Source: Ophiothrix spiculata (lineage: Eukaryota; Echinodermata; Ophiuroidea; Amphilepidida; Ophiotrichidae). From it: a stretch of DNA of 20,479 bases. Position 1 is the first letter of the stretch, and each line of letters begins with the position of its first letter. The stretch lies in the NCBI GenBank assembly GCA_000969725.1, contig JXSR01S018655.1; one strand, 5' to 3'. The notes under the pieces were generated by a model. That model was not told the DNA's origin and made no database searches. It saw only the letters and a list, made by a program, of their open reading frames with translations. Below are positions 1 to 8,570 of this stretch, piece after piece. Made by a program: the position numbers and the translations under genes.

Positions 1-445
1 ATCATGATAATGCTACGGTCAACCAATCGGATGTGCCTAGTGTTCTTTACGCGATTACAGTCAACCAATCAGCGTTTGTTTTGATTCAAAATAATTGATT
101 CTGACGCAAATAGCACGGGTCGGTGTTCCAACTTAAAAAGGAATCTACATAAAATTAGGGATCGGCACCTCCTCAACGCGGCCCATTCTTAGCTGTACAA
201 AAGTAAAGCACCTCCTCAGCACCTCCTCAACGCGGCCTATTATAAGCTAAATATACTACTAATGTATTTGGTGCATTTGCTTTGTGACAAAACAGGGGAA
301 AATAAGTATATGGAAGCCCTTAGGAAGTCATGATTCTCCAATTTAAACTGTTTTAATTCAAATCTATTTTTGAACCAAATTGTATACTACTGCTTCAACA
401 AGTATCTCCACTTGGTGCAAAAGTGATTCTAAACACAAACATGTC
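1..445. repeat. Non-coding DNA with two sets of short direct repeats
   Basis: No coding signal is visible. Two direct-repeat pairs are. ACRGTCAACCAATCRG occurs at 15-30 and 57-72 (42 bp apart), each carrying a CCAAT box. GCACCTCCTCAACGCGGCC occurs at 165-183 and 219-237 (54 bp apart), with a partial third copy GCACCTCCTCAG at 208-219. The pattern resembles decayed minisatellite or repeat debris. The CCAAT boxes could be promoter elements, but no neighbouring exon supports that. Confidence 0.5.
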
Positions 446-1449
446 TACAGGTTGTAACAGAAAAAAATATACATTCTGTTAGCAATATCATGAGAAAAAT
501 AAAAATGCCCGGGTAATAATGCTGAATTCACAAAATTTCCCTTATTTGAAAGGCTATATCATTGGCTACCAGATGCAGCTTAAGTGATTTCATTTAATGG
601 TCAGGTTCAAAAGTTACGACCATTTAAGTAAAGACCGGTGAAAACTACTTGGGCCGATTTCACCATTTTTCATGATTCGATGAAGATTAACAATGCAGTG
701 AGATAAAATAACAAAAGGCACACTTTATTTTTTTCATATGATAAGAATAATTCATAAATAATTTTATGATAAAACTTATGCTTTAATAGGTTAAAATATT
801 GCTCAAATTCCAGAGAAAGCATAAACAGTTGCATTAAAGACTCGAGATATCTTTGATGGAAACGGGAAAGCAAAGAGTTTATTGCATTAATTTTTTGCCG
901 TTTGTTTACACAGTCTCATATTAAAAGGAAAATATGGAAATTAAAATTAATTTTCCTAGCTCAATTGATAAAACTTCGTTTTAAAGAAGTTAAGTTCAAA
1001 AATAATAGTGTTTCCTTTGACCTGTATTTAAAATCTGTAGGTAGTCTTAAAGTGCTTGCGTGCTGACTAGGATATCTCTTAAAAATTGTTTTGGCGTCCC
1101 GTCCAACATTAAGAATACAACAAGCAAGGTCATCATTAAGAGGTCTACATTGCCTTTGTTAGGTGGAACACTAAAATCAGTCTCGTAATCCTGTTGAACA
1201 TCGTATGGCTGATTTAGGGCATTTATGTGCCATTAAATGAATCGGATAAACTGGCCCAGGTGATTTGAAGGTAGGGTCAATATAATTGCCATAACTCTGC
1301 TTGTAGACCATCAGTTTGGATGAAACAAAATGCATTTTGTAGCTAAAGAAGTTGGCTTTTGATATTGATAAATGCCAATGTGATACAAAGTGTAACTTTA
1401 TTGTTTCAACGTAGATAACAATGTATAATTTTTTCTGTTACAACCTGTA
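446..1449. mobile_element. Non-autonomous Tc1/mariner-like element, about 1 kb
   Basis: The ends are inverted copies. The left end begins TACAGGTTGTAACAGAAAA at 446; the reverse complement of the right end (ending at 1449) begins with the same bases. The match runs about 30 bp with one substitution, continuing into TATACATT. Both ends finish in TA, the target duplication of Tc1/mariner elements. No transposase-like frame lies inside, so it would be a deleted or non-autonomous member. The superfamily is inferred only from the TA and terminal repeats. The interior is AT-rich with no other structure recognised. Confidence 0.6.
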
Positions 1450-1594
1450 TTTTATTAGCACAGTTTGACAAAAATAGGCTTGACTTTATCAACGCTTCTG
1501 CAATTATGTTAAATGCTCGGTCTTATTTATTAGATATTCAACCATTTAAAAAGTTACATACCTGTCTACTACTTTAAACAGTTTCAACAAGATA

Positions 1595-1873
1595 GGGCGA
1601 AACCATAGTCGGCCTCCAAACAAAATTTTCGCTACCAAACATTTGGTCTTGACGTCAAAATGACGAGTCGCTCCAAATAAAATAACTTCACCACCGAATT
1701 GAGACCAAATAAAATTTCGCGCTGGATTGCACATTGTATTGAATTGCCATATACATGGCGCCAAATGTTTGATATTGGTTCATACTTTAAGTTTGATGGC
1801 AAATATTTGGTTACGTCACGTCCAAATGTTTGGTAGCAAAAATTTTGTTTGGAGGCCGACTATGGTTTCGGCC
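1595..1873 (+). mobile_element. Family A palindromic MITE, copy 1
   Basis: A 279-bp element with roughly 52-bp terminal inverted repeats. The left end starts GGGCGAAACCATAGTCGGCC; the right end reads as its near-exact reverse complement, ending at 1873. It shares its interior with the copies at 5142-5423 and 5717-5998. A perfect CRE palindrome TGACGTCA lies at 1650-1657, and the other arm carries TTACGTCA. The minus-strand open frame across this element is a by-product of the repeat. The target duplication is unclear (ATA flanks both sides). Superfamily not assigned. Confidence 0.85.
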
Positions 1874-2511
1874 ATACTAAAATCTTCAAGTCTAGCACTC
1901 TAGAACACCATGTTTAAAGTCATAACAAATATTGGTAGTAATTTTGATTTCAGAACTCTGGAGAACATGTGGACAACTCAACCACACCCCATACAAGTCA
2001 TGTCATGAAGCATTTACAAGGTGTTGCGTAATTTATAAATATAAGAATACTATTTGCATTTATCTACAAATTTACATCAAAATCACATAAATCTTCCTAC
2101 TTTACAAGTTGCAATACAACAAGAATAACACATTTAAAATCTGGGGGCCTGAAGTATGTTGGAGGCATAGTGAGACCAAAATATACCCTTTTTCCTTATT
2201 CACACCCTAAATTAGGATTTCACAGTTTGAAAAAGTACCTTATTTCTTAAAAATGGTTGTTTTTGATACCCTACACAGTGTCACCTTATTCACCTCCAAT
2301 CCTAAAAAACAACCCTAATTCACCTTTTTTTTTTCTTGGCCATGCTATGCCTGCAACATTATATTTGAGTGCCCCTCTGGGGTAAAAATCTAATATTCAC
2401 TATCATCAGAATTTCAAGAGTGTGTTCTTTGTTAACCTATCAGTGTACTCTTAGTTGGAATTATACCAGATGGCCATCATGGTAAGTAGTCTCATCTCTT
2501 TATCAGAAATA
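1874..2511. other. Intergenic DNA with degenerate CCTTATTCAC repeats
   Basis: No gene is recognised. Between about 2187 and 2330 the motif CCTTATTCACNNCC(T)AA recurs in degenerate form (CCTTATTCACACCCTAA, CCTTATTCACCTCCAATCC, CCCTAATTCACC), suggesting a decayed short tandem repeat. The rest is AT-rich and featureless. Confidence 0.4.
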
Positions 2512-3436
2512 AGCAGTGGTCACAACCTGTTGCACGTGATGTCTGCTTGCAAAAACGTAGACAAAATTGCGCGACACGTACGTTGTAGGTACTGACTTCG
2601 TACACATTTTGGAGCACGCAGACACAACGTAGCAGTTTATTCCACGAGGAACTTTCTCTGCGTGCTGGTTACGTTGAGGCTGCTGATAAAACATCGGTAC
2701 AGTCCGCACATGCTCGGTACTAATGTGCGCACAACGTGTGCTTTTTTGGCAATTTTACCTACAGACACTTGCTCTGTGGACGCAGCGGCCGGGGCAAGAA
2801 GTGAAACTGGCGCCCGGGGGCAACTTGAAAAGGTACGCCCCCAAAAAATTCCAAAAGCTTTGAAAAACTCTTCTTTTTTGGCTAAAATGGGCAATTTCTG
2901 TTAAAATTAAAATTTTGAATTTTTTACAGTAATATTTGCTTATTTAAGCTAAAAAGTACAGAAATCTTACGGGCGCGCGAAGCGCGCAAAACATTTAGGC
3001 AAAAATGGGCTTATTTCAGCAGTATGTCCCCTGTTGCTGGTCCAAATTTTTTCATGTAGTGGCGATTTGGCGCCCCCCTAGAGGTGGCGCCCGGGGCAAA
3101 TTCCCCCCCCCCTTGCTACGCCGCTGTGTGGACGATGCATAAAGTATGTACCTTGTGTTATGCATGTGTTGTACGTTCAAGTATGTTTTCCTTATAATAA
3201 TGTGGTAGTCCCAAGGAATTCGTACGTTGCACACATGATGTGAGCACTTGCAATATGCGCAACATACGATGCACGCAACCACTCATGATCAGGCATATCG
3301 TGTGCACAACATACTTACATCTTGTGATCAATGTGCGTCCTCCCTGCGTTTGCTACGTTTTTTAGAAACACATACATAACGTGGCCTCTGAAAAAACCTA
3401 CAAACAAAAAAAACATGATGGGTTGTGACCACCGCT
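2512..3436. mobile_element. Non-autonomous DNA transposon interrupted by a hAT-like element
   Basis: AGCAGTGGTCACAACC at 2512-2527 is matched in inverted orientation by GGTTGTGACCACCGCT at 3421-3436 (15 of 16 bases). TA dinucleotides occur at or near both outer ends, so a Tc1/mariner-like origin is possible but not secure. Removing the nested insertion at 2783-3126 and one target-duplication copy leaves about 573 bp. The interior is rich in ACGT and GCAC/GTGC words, unlike the flanks, and has no transposase frame. Confidence 0.6.
2783..3126. mobile_element. hAT-like non-autonomous element with 8-bp target duplication
   Basis: The 344-bp insertion is bounded by perfect 8-bp direct repeats TGTGGACG at 2775-2782 and 3127-3134. 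Its termini are inverted: CAGCGG at the left, CCGCTG at the right. Eight-base target duplications and CAGNGG-type ends are the hallmarks of the hAT superfamily. The right end read inward is CAGCGGCGTAGCAAG followed by a G-run, and the left end is CAGCGGCCGGGGCAAG. GGCGCCCGGGG(G)CAA also occurs near both ends in direct orientation (about 2810 and 3086). No transposase frame is present, so mobilisation would need another hAT element. Confidence 0.85.
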
Positions 3437-4680
3437 ATACTGTGATCATAATAAGAAAGTTTATCCATAACAAATATATGACTACATGAGTATTTGTTGA
3501 ATTAATATTTCTACGCCATGTCTACATGACCAAGGTTTTAATCAATAAAAACATCTTGGATTTTCATAATGCTATCAATTTTTATTTCATTATATTGCTT
3601 CAATTTATACTTTCAATGTTGTGATATGGTATCATTTCTTCCACCAAATACATTTTGTTATCTGAATCTAAAAAAATTGCTTTGATGTACAAAATTGAAA
3701 AAAAAAAATTGCTTAAAATATGACACCCCTCCCAAATTTGCCATAGTAGTGATTAAGTAAATCAACCTTTTTATTAAAAAAAAACTGATATAAGGTCAAA
3801 GAAAATAAAAAGTCTGTCTCAGCTTCCCATCTCATGCAATGTGGAATGGTAGCCAGGGAAATTAATCCGATAAATCTGGTTATGATGTCACTTTGACACT
3901 GAATTGCTTTATAAATAGTCACCGATGTCATGAAATGGCACCAACACAATGGCCTTCCAAATTTGACCCTGCATTGGAAAAGGCCAAAGGGGGTTTCTTT
4001 CACAAAAAAGTCAATACAATAATGCAGAAAGTTCTAAAAAGTGTATGCATTATTGCTGATGCTAATGTCAAAGACAAACCTTTGATTTTAAAAAAGATGT
4101 AATCTAAAATGTTCTGAATTTTCTGACAGCATTATTAACTTTTCATAAGACTGCAATATGTTTCAAAATTAATGCCACATTACTGATGCATTCCATAACA
4201 TTGTTTTACATGGTAAATTTCATTAAAATCACAAACATACAAACATAATTGTAAAATATTTGTAACAGCATCAATAAAACAAGTTAGATTTGTTTACATA
4301 TGTATCTTAAATAAACTTGCAATTATGTCTTATTGCCTAGGGTATTAATTACATTTAGCTGGGTTAGCACAATATTGCCGGGAATTACAACTTAATTAGA
4401 TCATGAAACAAACAACACTATCTTGTTTCATTGATTCACACCTACACATCATTAAGCATCATCACATTTGGAAATCATGCATACCTTGTTCGCAGTTTGA
4501 TTTAGAATTTAGTCTACTTTTTCAAATTAATGTGAAACAGTGTTAATTTTACTTGGTTTTTTTTCTATAAACTGTTGAAACCCAAATGGTATATTGGAAT
4601 ACTAATAACAACTTGCTCATTATACCTTGATCAACACCAAATAGCGGGCCTCTTCACAATGCGAACTGATACGGTATCGC
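3437..4680. other. AT-rich intergenic DNA, nothing recognised
   Basis: About 1.2 kb with only short open frames of biased, non-domain composition. I see no inverted repeats, convincing splice-bounded exon or RNA gene here. Confidence 0.5.
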
Positions 4681-4816
4681 TATCATTGTATAGTCCCAAG
4701 AATGCAAATGAGGATAATGAGATTTATTCCGTTGTTGAGTACTCTGTTATATGTGCGGTAGAGCATGCCATTGTATTCAATTGGCTCATTTGCATTTTTG
4801 GGACTATACAATGATA
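4681..4816. mobile_element. Miniature inverted-repeat element with octamer motifs in both arms
   Basis: A 136-bp element. The first 32 bases (4681-4712, starting TATCATTGTATAGTCCCA) are repeated in inverted form at 4785-4816 with a single mismatch. Each arm contains the octamer ATGCAAAT (4702-4709 forward, 4788-4795 reverse), the classical POU-domain binding site. The outer ends sit beside TA, so a TA target duplication is possible. No coding capacity. Confidence 0.8.
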
Positions 4817-5141
4817 TACTTACCACTGATACAGACTAAGCGTGTGCGTAGCTGAACACAGCACAACTACAGGAGACGCAGCGCGCGTTATAGTTTAACT
4901 TGCGCATCAGCATCTACAGCGCATGTGTAAGTGGGATTATGTTTTCTTGCAGATTAAGAAAAATCTCATAAATCCCACCTATTAAGTGTTGATCAAAGTA
5001 TAGTCTGTACCTATATGTTTGCATTCATTTATTTTCACAGTATTTAACCATTTACCCTTAGTAACTTTCTATTCTACATTTTATTACATAATGATATTGA
5101 CAAATTTTGACAAGGGTGGTTAGACAAAACATTTTAGTTAA
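4817..5141. other. Intergenic DNA, nothing recognised
   Basis: About 325 bp. A GC-richer patch at roughly 4836-4930 (GCGTGTGCGTAGCTG, GACGCAGCGCGCGTTATAG) stands out from the AT-rich surroundings, but no exon, promoter pair or repeat could be tied to it. Confidence 0.35.
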
Positions 5142-5423
5142 GGGCGAAACCACAGTCGGCCTTCAAACAAAATTTTCGCTACCAAACATTTGGTTGTGAT
5201 GTCACCAAATATTTGTGATCAAATTTAAAGTATAATCTGGTAACAACAGACATTTGAGGCAATGTATATATGGCAATTCAACACATGTACACTTCAGCGC
5301 GAAATTTTATTTGGTCTCAACTCGGTGTTGAAGATATATTATTTTATTTGAAGTCATGCAATCATCATTTTGACATCACAACCAAATGTTTGGTAGTGAA
5401 AATTTTGTTTGAAGGCCATTTGC
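5142..5423 (-). mobile_element. Family A palindromic MITE, copy 2 (inverted)
   Basis: A 282-bp copy in opposite orientation to the copies at 1595 and 5717; its interior aligns with theirs only after reverse complementing. The left end is intact (GGGCGAAACCACAGTCGGCC). The right end has lost about 10 bp and reads GGCCATTTGC. TTAA flanks both sides (5138-5141 and 5424-5427), a possible target duplication not seen at the other copies. Both CRE-like sites are mutated at the CpG: TGATGTCA at 5197-5204 and TGACATCA at 5371-5378. Confidence 0.83.
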
Positions 5424-5716
5424 TTAAATGCAGGCATTTAAATTCTTGAAGACTTGGACTTACATGCTAAGGACCAGACTTAATCATTTAACAGATGCTG
5501 GTACAAATGACAAAGGCCTCAAGAGAGACATATCGGAGTTCACTAAGTATAAAATGTCACATAAACTGGACCTAAATGACAAATATGTGAATCCTATTTA
5601 CTACATTCAGTAACCACTTTGGGCAAGTCAATATCTGATGGTTCATCTGCAGACTAGAATCTATCACTTGGACAATTCTTTGTAGTGTCTAACCAATTGA
5701 GCTCATTTAACTCTTC

Positions 5717-5998
5717 GGGCCAAAACACAGTCGGCCTTCAAACAAAATTTTCGCTACTGAACATTTGGTTGTGACGTCAAAATAATGATTGACTTCAAAT
5801 AAAATAACTTCAACACCGAGTTGAGACCAAATAAAATTTCAAGCTAAATTGCACATGTGTTGAACTGCCATATACACTGCCTCAAATGTTTGTTTATACC
5901 AGTTTATACTTTAAATTCGATCGCAAATATTTGGTGACGTCACAACAAAATGTTTGGTAGCAAAAAAATTTGTTTGAAGGCCGACTATGATTTGGCAC
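5717..5998 (+). mobile_element. Family A palindromic MITE, copy 3
   Basis: A 282-bp copy in the same orientation as copy 1, with ends GGGCCAAAACACAGTCGGCC and, inverted, GTGCCAAATCATAGTCGGCC. It retains two perfect TGACGTCA palindromes, at 5772-5779 and 5935-5942, one in each arm. With copy 2 it forms an inverted pair separated by about 290 bp, which could itself fold into a large hairpin if transcribed. Confidence 0.83.
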
Positions 5999-6211
5999 TT
6001 ATATTGTGATGTCCATTCAAATAACATGCTACATCAACACTTTTTTATTGTCAACCTAGAATGCGGTAATAGAATTGCAGTTGGAGTCCCAGGTTCAAAT
6101 CCCACAATGTGTCAGAAAACAACATATTACATTGTTTCCGGCAAAGTTAAATGACTGTATTGGAACCAATACATCATGTACAGACCCTAGCTCAATACAG
6201 ACAAGTAACAT

Positions 6212-6457
6212 CCTGGTCACATAAACACCGGTCACCGACCGGTGTCTGGTATACCGAAGGAAGCCGGAACGCCGGTATGACATCGGCTTGACACCAGTGA
6301 ATGCTTGCGAGCTATTGCTATGCCCGGTCATATTTCTTGCAACATGCTTCCGGCGTCTTTTCGGGTCACTGACACCGTCCGGACACCGGTCGGTGTCTGC
6401 TGAATTGTACCCGGTATGAGGCTGTAAACACATCGCAACCTAGGTTATGTGACCAGG
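6212..6457. mobile_element. MITE with 13-bp ends and ACCGGT-rich interior
   Basis: A perfect 13-bp inverted repeat CCTGGTCACATAA bounds this 246-bp stretch (6212-6224 and 6445-6457). Inside lie further inverted motifs, ACACCGGTCACCGACCGGTG near 6226 and GGACACCGGTCGGTGTC near 6381, so most of it can fold. Its GC and CpG content is well above the flanks. The long minus-strand open frame across it lacks any recognisable domain and is probably a consequence of the repeat. Target duplication not clear. Confidence 0.72.
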
Positions 6458-6883
6458 GTATAAGAAGTATACTGAAATCATCTCTTGACCCACATGACTG
6501 CCATGACAGCTTGAACTGCATGGTGTTATTGCCTGTGTTATTTATTGCTTAGGTTGCACACATACTTATGTTTTGCAAGGTTCTGAATTAGTTTGTCTAA
6601 AATACTAAACTACACGTCAAACATTTCTACACATGACTTCTACATGCATACAAAGGAATTAAACTAACATTTTTTTCTGATTAAGTTCGGCAAACCAAGT
6701 AAGTTTCATCAATTTGTAATTGGAATGTATCAGTTCACCAACAAGCGCAACAGATTTGCAAAGAATGGTCGATTTAAAAAAAAACAACTCTGAATTTAAT
6801 ACTTGCAAAGCAATCAATTACACTGCACACGAGCTATCGTTAGCACAGGATCTTTGTTCAATGTTAAACTGTATCTAATGAGT
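6458..6883. other. Intergenic DNA, nothing recognised
   Basis: About 425 bp of AT-rich sequence. No open frame of note, inverted repeat or RNA-gene signature was seen. Confidence 0.4.
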
Positions 6884-7075
6884 CAATCTACATGGAGTGC
6901 AGATCCAGATGCATGCGCATCTCTGAGATCCACTTCTCCATAGACTGCTTACACTTACCCATGTAGGCAGAGTACTAGAAAGCAAATCCGGCTCTGACGC
7001 CCGTGTAGCCACAGTCTACTAAAAGCGGCTTACGCAGATGTGCGTACATCTGGATTTGCACTCCCGTGTAGATTG
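6884..7075. mobile_element. Miniature foldback element with CAATCTACA ends
   Basis: The left arm CAATCTACATGGAGTGCA, continuing GATCCAGATG, is mirrored by a right arm whose reverse complement is CAATCTACACGGGAGTGCA followed by AATCCAGATG. Arms are about 38 bp with a few differences. Inner sequences also pair partly (CATGTAGGCAGAG with GGCTCTGACGCCCGTGTAG). The element is 192 bp, non-coding and GC-richer than its flanks. No target duplication is evident. Confidence 0.65.
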
Positions 7076-7598
7076 CTCCAATATCGCAATTTCTGCCATT
7101 GCACTGAAATTGCTCGCATTATAGAGTGAATCCATGGTTTATTGACCCCAGCTGCTCACGGTGCATTCATGGTGTTTGTTGGCTGTATAGAAGCACACTC
7201 AGCATGTCATTCAGGAATTTGGAACTTGAATTAAAAAACATTAATTTAATTGATATGCAGGCATGAAGAAATCATGGGCAACAACTATTGACTTGCAGTT
7301 CACATTTGCAATAGCTTCTAAAAATAATACAACTGCAAATTATAGCAAAACTAGTTTTCCAAAAATATTGTTTTTCAAGTTCTTAGAAATCACACACATG
7401 ACATCAAAATACACTAGCTAGGCTTGTTAATGCAGGGACTTTGGGCTTTTGATACCGTTTCCTTTAGCTGTTTAAATGTACAGTGTTACATCTAGAGCAA
7501 ATCAAGTTTCATTAAGTATTGGGTTTATACATCTCTCACAGAAAATGAAAACCAAAAAGGGCCACTTGAATTCAATCCTAAATATCATGTTTTGGTAA
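7076..7598. other. Intergenic or distal 3' UTR DNA; nearest poly(A) signals for the minus-strand gene
   Basis: No gene is seen. On the minus strand the first ATTAAA downstream of the zinc-finger stop codon lies at 7250-7245, and the first AATAAA at 7143-7138. If used, the gene would have a 3' UTR of about 1.3-1.4 kb. TATAAA-type variants occur nearer (8223-8218, 8127-8122), so the true end is undetermined. Confidence 0.35.
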
Positions 7599-7745
7599 TA
7601 GAGTAGAACCTTGTTAACACAAAATCACTGGGGACTATGAATTTAGTTTGTGTAAATCAGGATTTTGTTTTTTCAAACTGAATTCACATAAAAAATTCAC
7701 ATTTGGGACCAACCAACCATTTTCTGTTATCGAGGTTCCACTGTA
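7599..7745. mobile_element. Tiny pogo/Tigger-like MITE with TA borders
   Basis: The left end TAGAGTAGAACCTTGTTAAC and the reverse complement of the right end, TACAGTGGAACCTCGATAAC, are clear relatives (16 of 20 identical). Both are bounded by TA. CAGTRGAACCTCG-type ends are typical of pogo/Tigger members of the Tc1/mariner superfamily. At 147 bp it has no coding capacity. Confidence 0.65.
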
Positions 7746-7887
7746 CTTAGATCACATTTAGACAGTCTTCAACAACTTTGAGGAGCATTAAGACTAAAAT
7801 ATATATTAAATTAAGGTGGCCTAATAGCAATCATAATAATACCTGTGAAAACAAGTGGCCCAGGGAATTCAAAAGCAATATTATACA

Positions 7888-8056
7888 AATATTGACTGCT
7901 TTAAGTTCGGGGCATGGTCTAAATTATTTTCCCAAAGTGATCTCAAAACCATGAATATGCAAATGCCCGAAGCGAAGCTGAGGGCATATTCATGGTTTTG
8001 AGATCACCAAGGGGAAATCATTTTAACCATACCCCGAACTTAAAGCAGTCAATATT
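7888..8056. mobile_element. Long-hairpin foldback element, 169 bp
   Basis: Two arms of about 70 bp, starting AATATTGACTGCTTTAAG on the left and, inverted, AATATTGACTGCTTTAAG on the right, run almost to the centre. They leave a loop of about 25 bases around 7961-7985. Arms are roughly 85 to 90 percent identical. The right edge abuts the next element at 8058. It is a MITE-type foldback with no reading frame. Confidence 0.8.
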
Positions 8057-8057
8057 C

Positions 8058-8208
8058 CAGGGATGCAAGTCACTTAAGTAAAAATTTCCTGAAATGTCTT
8101 AAAAATCACTCTTCTTAATCTTTTATATAGGACAAAATTTCCTAAAAACAAGATATTTTCAGTACAATTTCCTGAATTCAGGAAATTTCCTGAAAACTTA
8201 CATCCCTG
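8058..8208. mobile_element. hAT-like MITE with CAGGGATG ends
   Basis: The left end CAGGGATGCAAGT is inverted at the right as ACTTACATCCCTG (one mismatch), and TTTCCTG blocks repeat inside in both orientations. CAGGGATG ends suggest the hAT superfamily. The 8-bp flanks (CAATATTC and AATTATTT) are only loosely alike, so the target duplication is eroded or the assignment is wrong. Confidence 0.55.
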
Positions 8209-8220
8209 AATTATTTGTTT

Positions 8221-8555
8221 TATATACCGAATATATAGATTTTTGTCCTCTGGTTGGTTAAAAGAACCATTTAGCACTCAAAGCACCCAAAGATAATTTA
8301 CGATGTATGTTTCTCCTTTCAGTGCTGACCGCTCGTATTGTGCACACAAAATAACTAGCTTACGCACTGCAGTGCGTGTTTGACCATGAATGATTAAAGG
8401 CATGCGTGTGAAGCTCAAGTTACACGACGCAAAATACATTGAGCGTTGTAATAAAAAACATGCCCAGGGCATAGTAAATTGATAGGACCTAGTTAAATCC
8501 AGGCCCTCACTTTTAACCAATCAGAGGACAGAAATCTATATATGAGGTGTATATA
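8221..8555. mobile_element. Foldback element abutting the zinc-finger gene's 3' end
   Basis: The left arm (about 8221-8264, TATATAC ... TCCTCTGGTTGGTTAAAAG) is the inverted copy of the right arm (about 8510-8555), whose reverse complement runs TATATAC ... TCCTCTGATTGGTTAAAAG. The inner 32 bases of the arms are nearly identical. Both outer ends are TA-rich. The 80-residue minus-strand open frame at 8520-8278 fills most of the interior; it has no domain I recognise and may be a relic or chance frame. The element ends 15 bp past the stop codon of the zinc-finger gene. Confidence 0.7.
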
Positions 8556-8570
8556 ATGGTTACTACTTGA

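Noticed and set aside
1546..1764. Minus-strand 72-codon open frame
   Set aside because: It lies almost wholly inside family A MITE copy 1; the coding look comes from the repeat, and no domain is visible.
3713..4102. Overlapping open frames on both strands
   Set aside because: AT-rich, no homology-like motifs, no splice borders of note; consistent with chance.
6061..6110. tRNA gene or tRNA-derived SINE
   Set aside because: GGTTCAAATCC at about 6092 looks like a B box, but no A box, cloverleaf or acceptor stem can be built upstream.
6095..6433. Minus-strand 112-codon open frame
   Set aside because: It covers the ACCGGT-rich foldback at 6212-6457; CpG-rich palindromes lack stops by composition. 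No recognisable domain.
8278..8520. Minus-strand 80-codon open frame
   Set aside because: It sits between the arms of the foldback at 8221-8555, with no recognised family. Possibly a relic; not called a gene.
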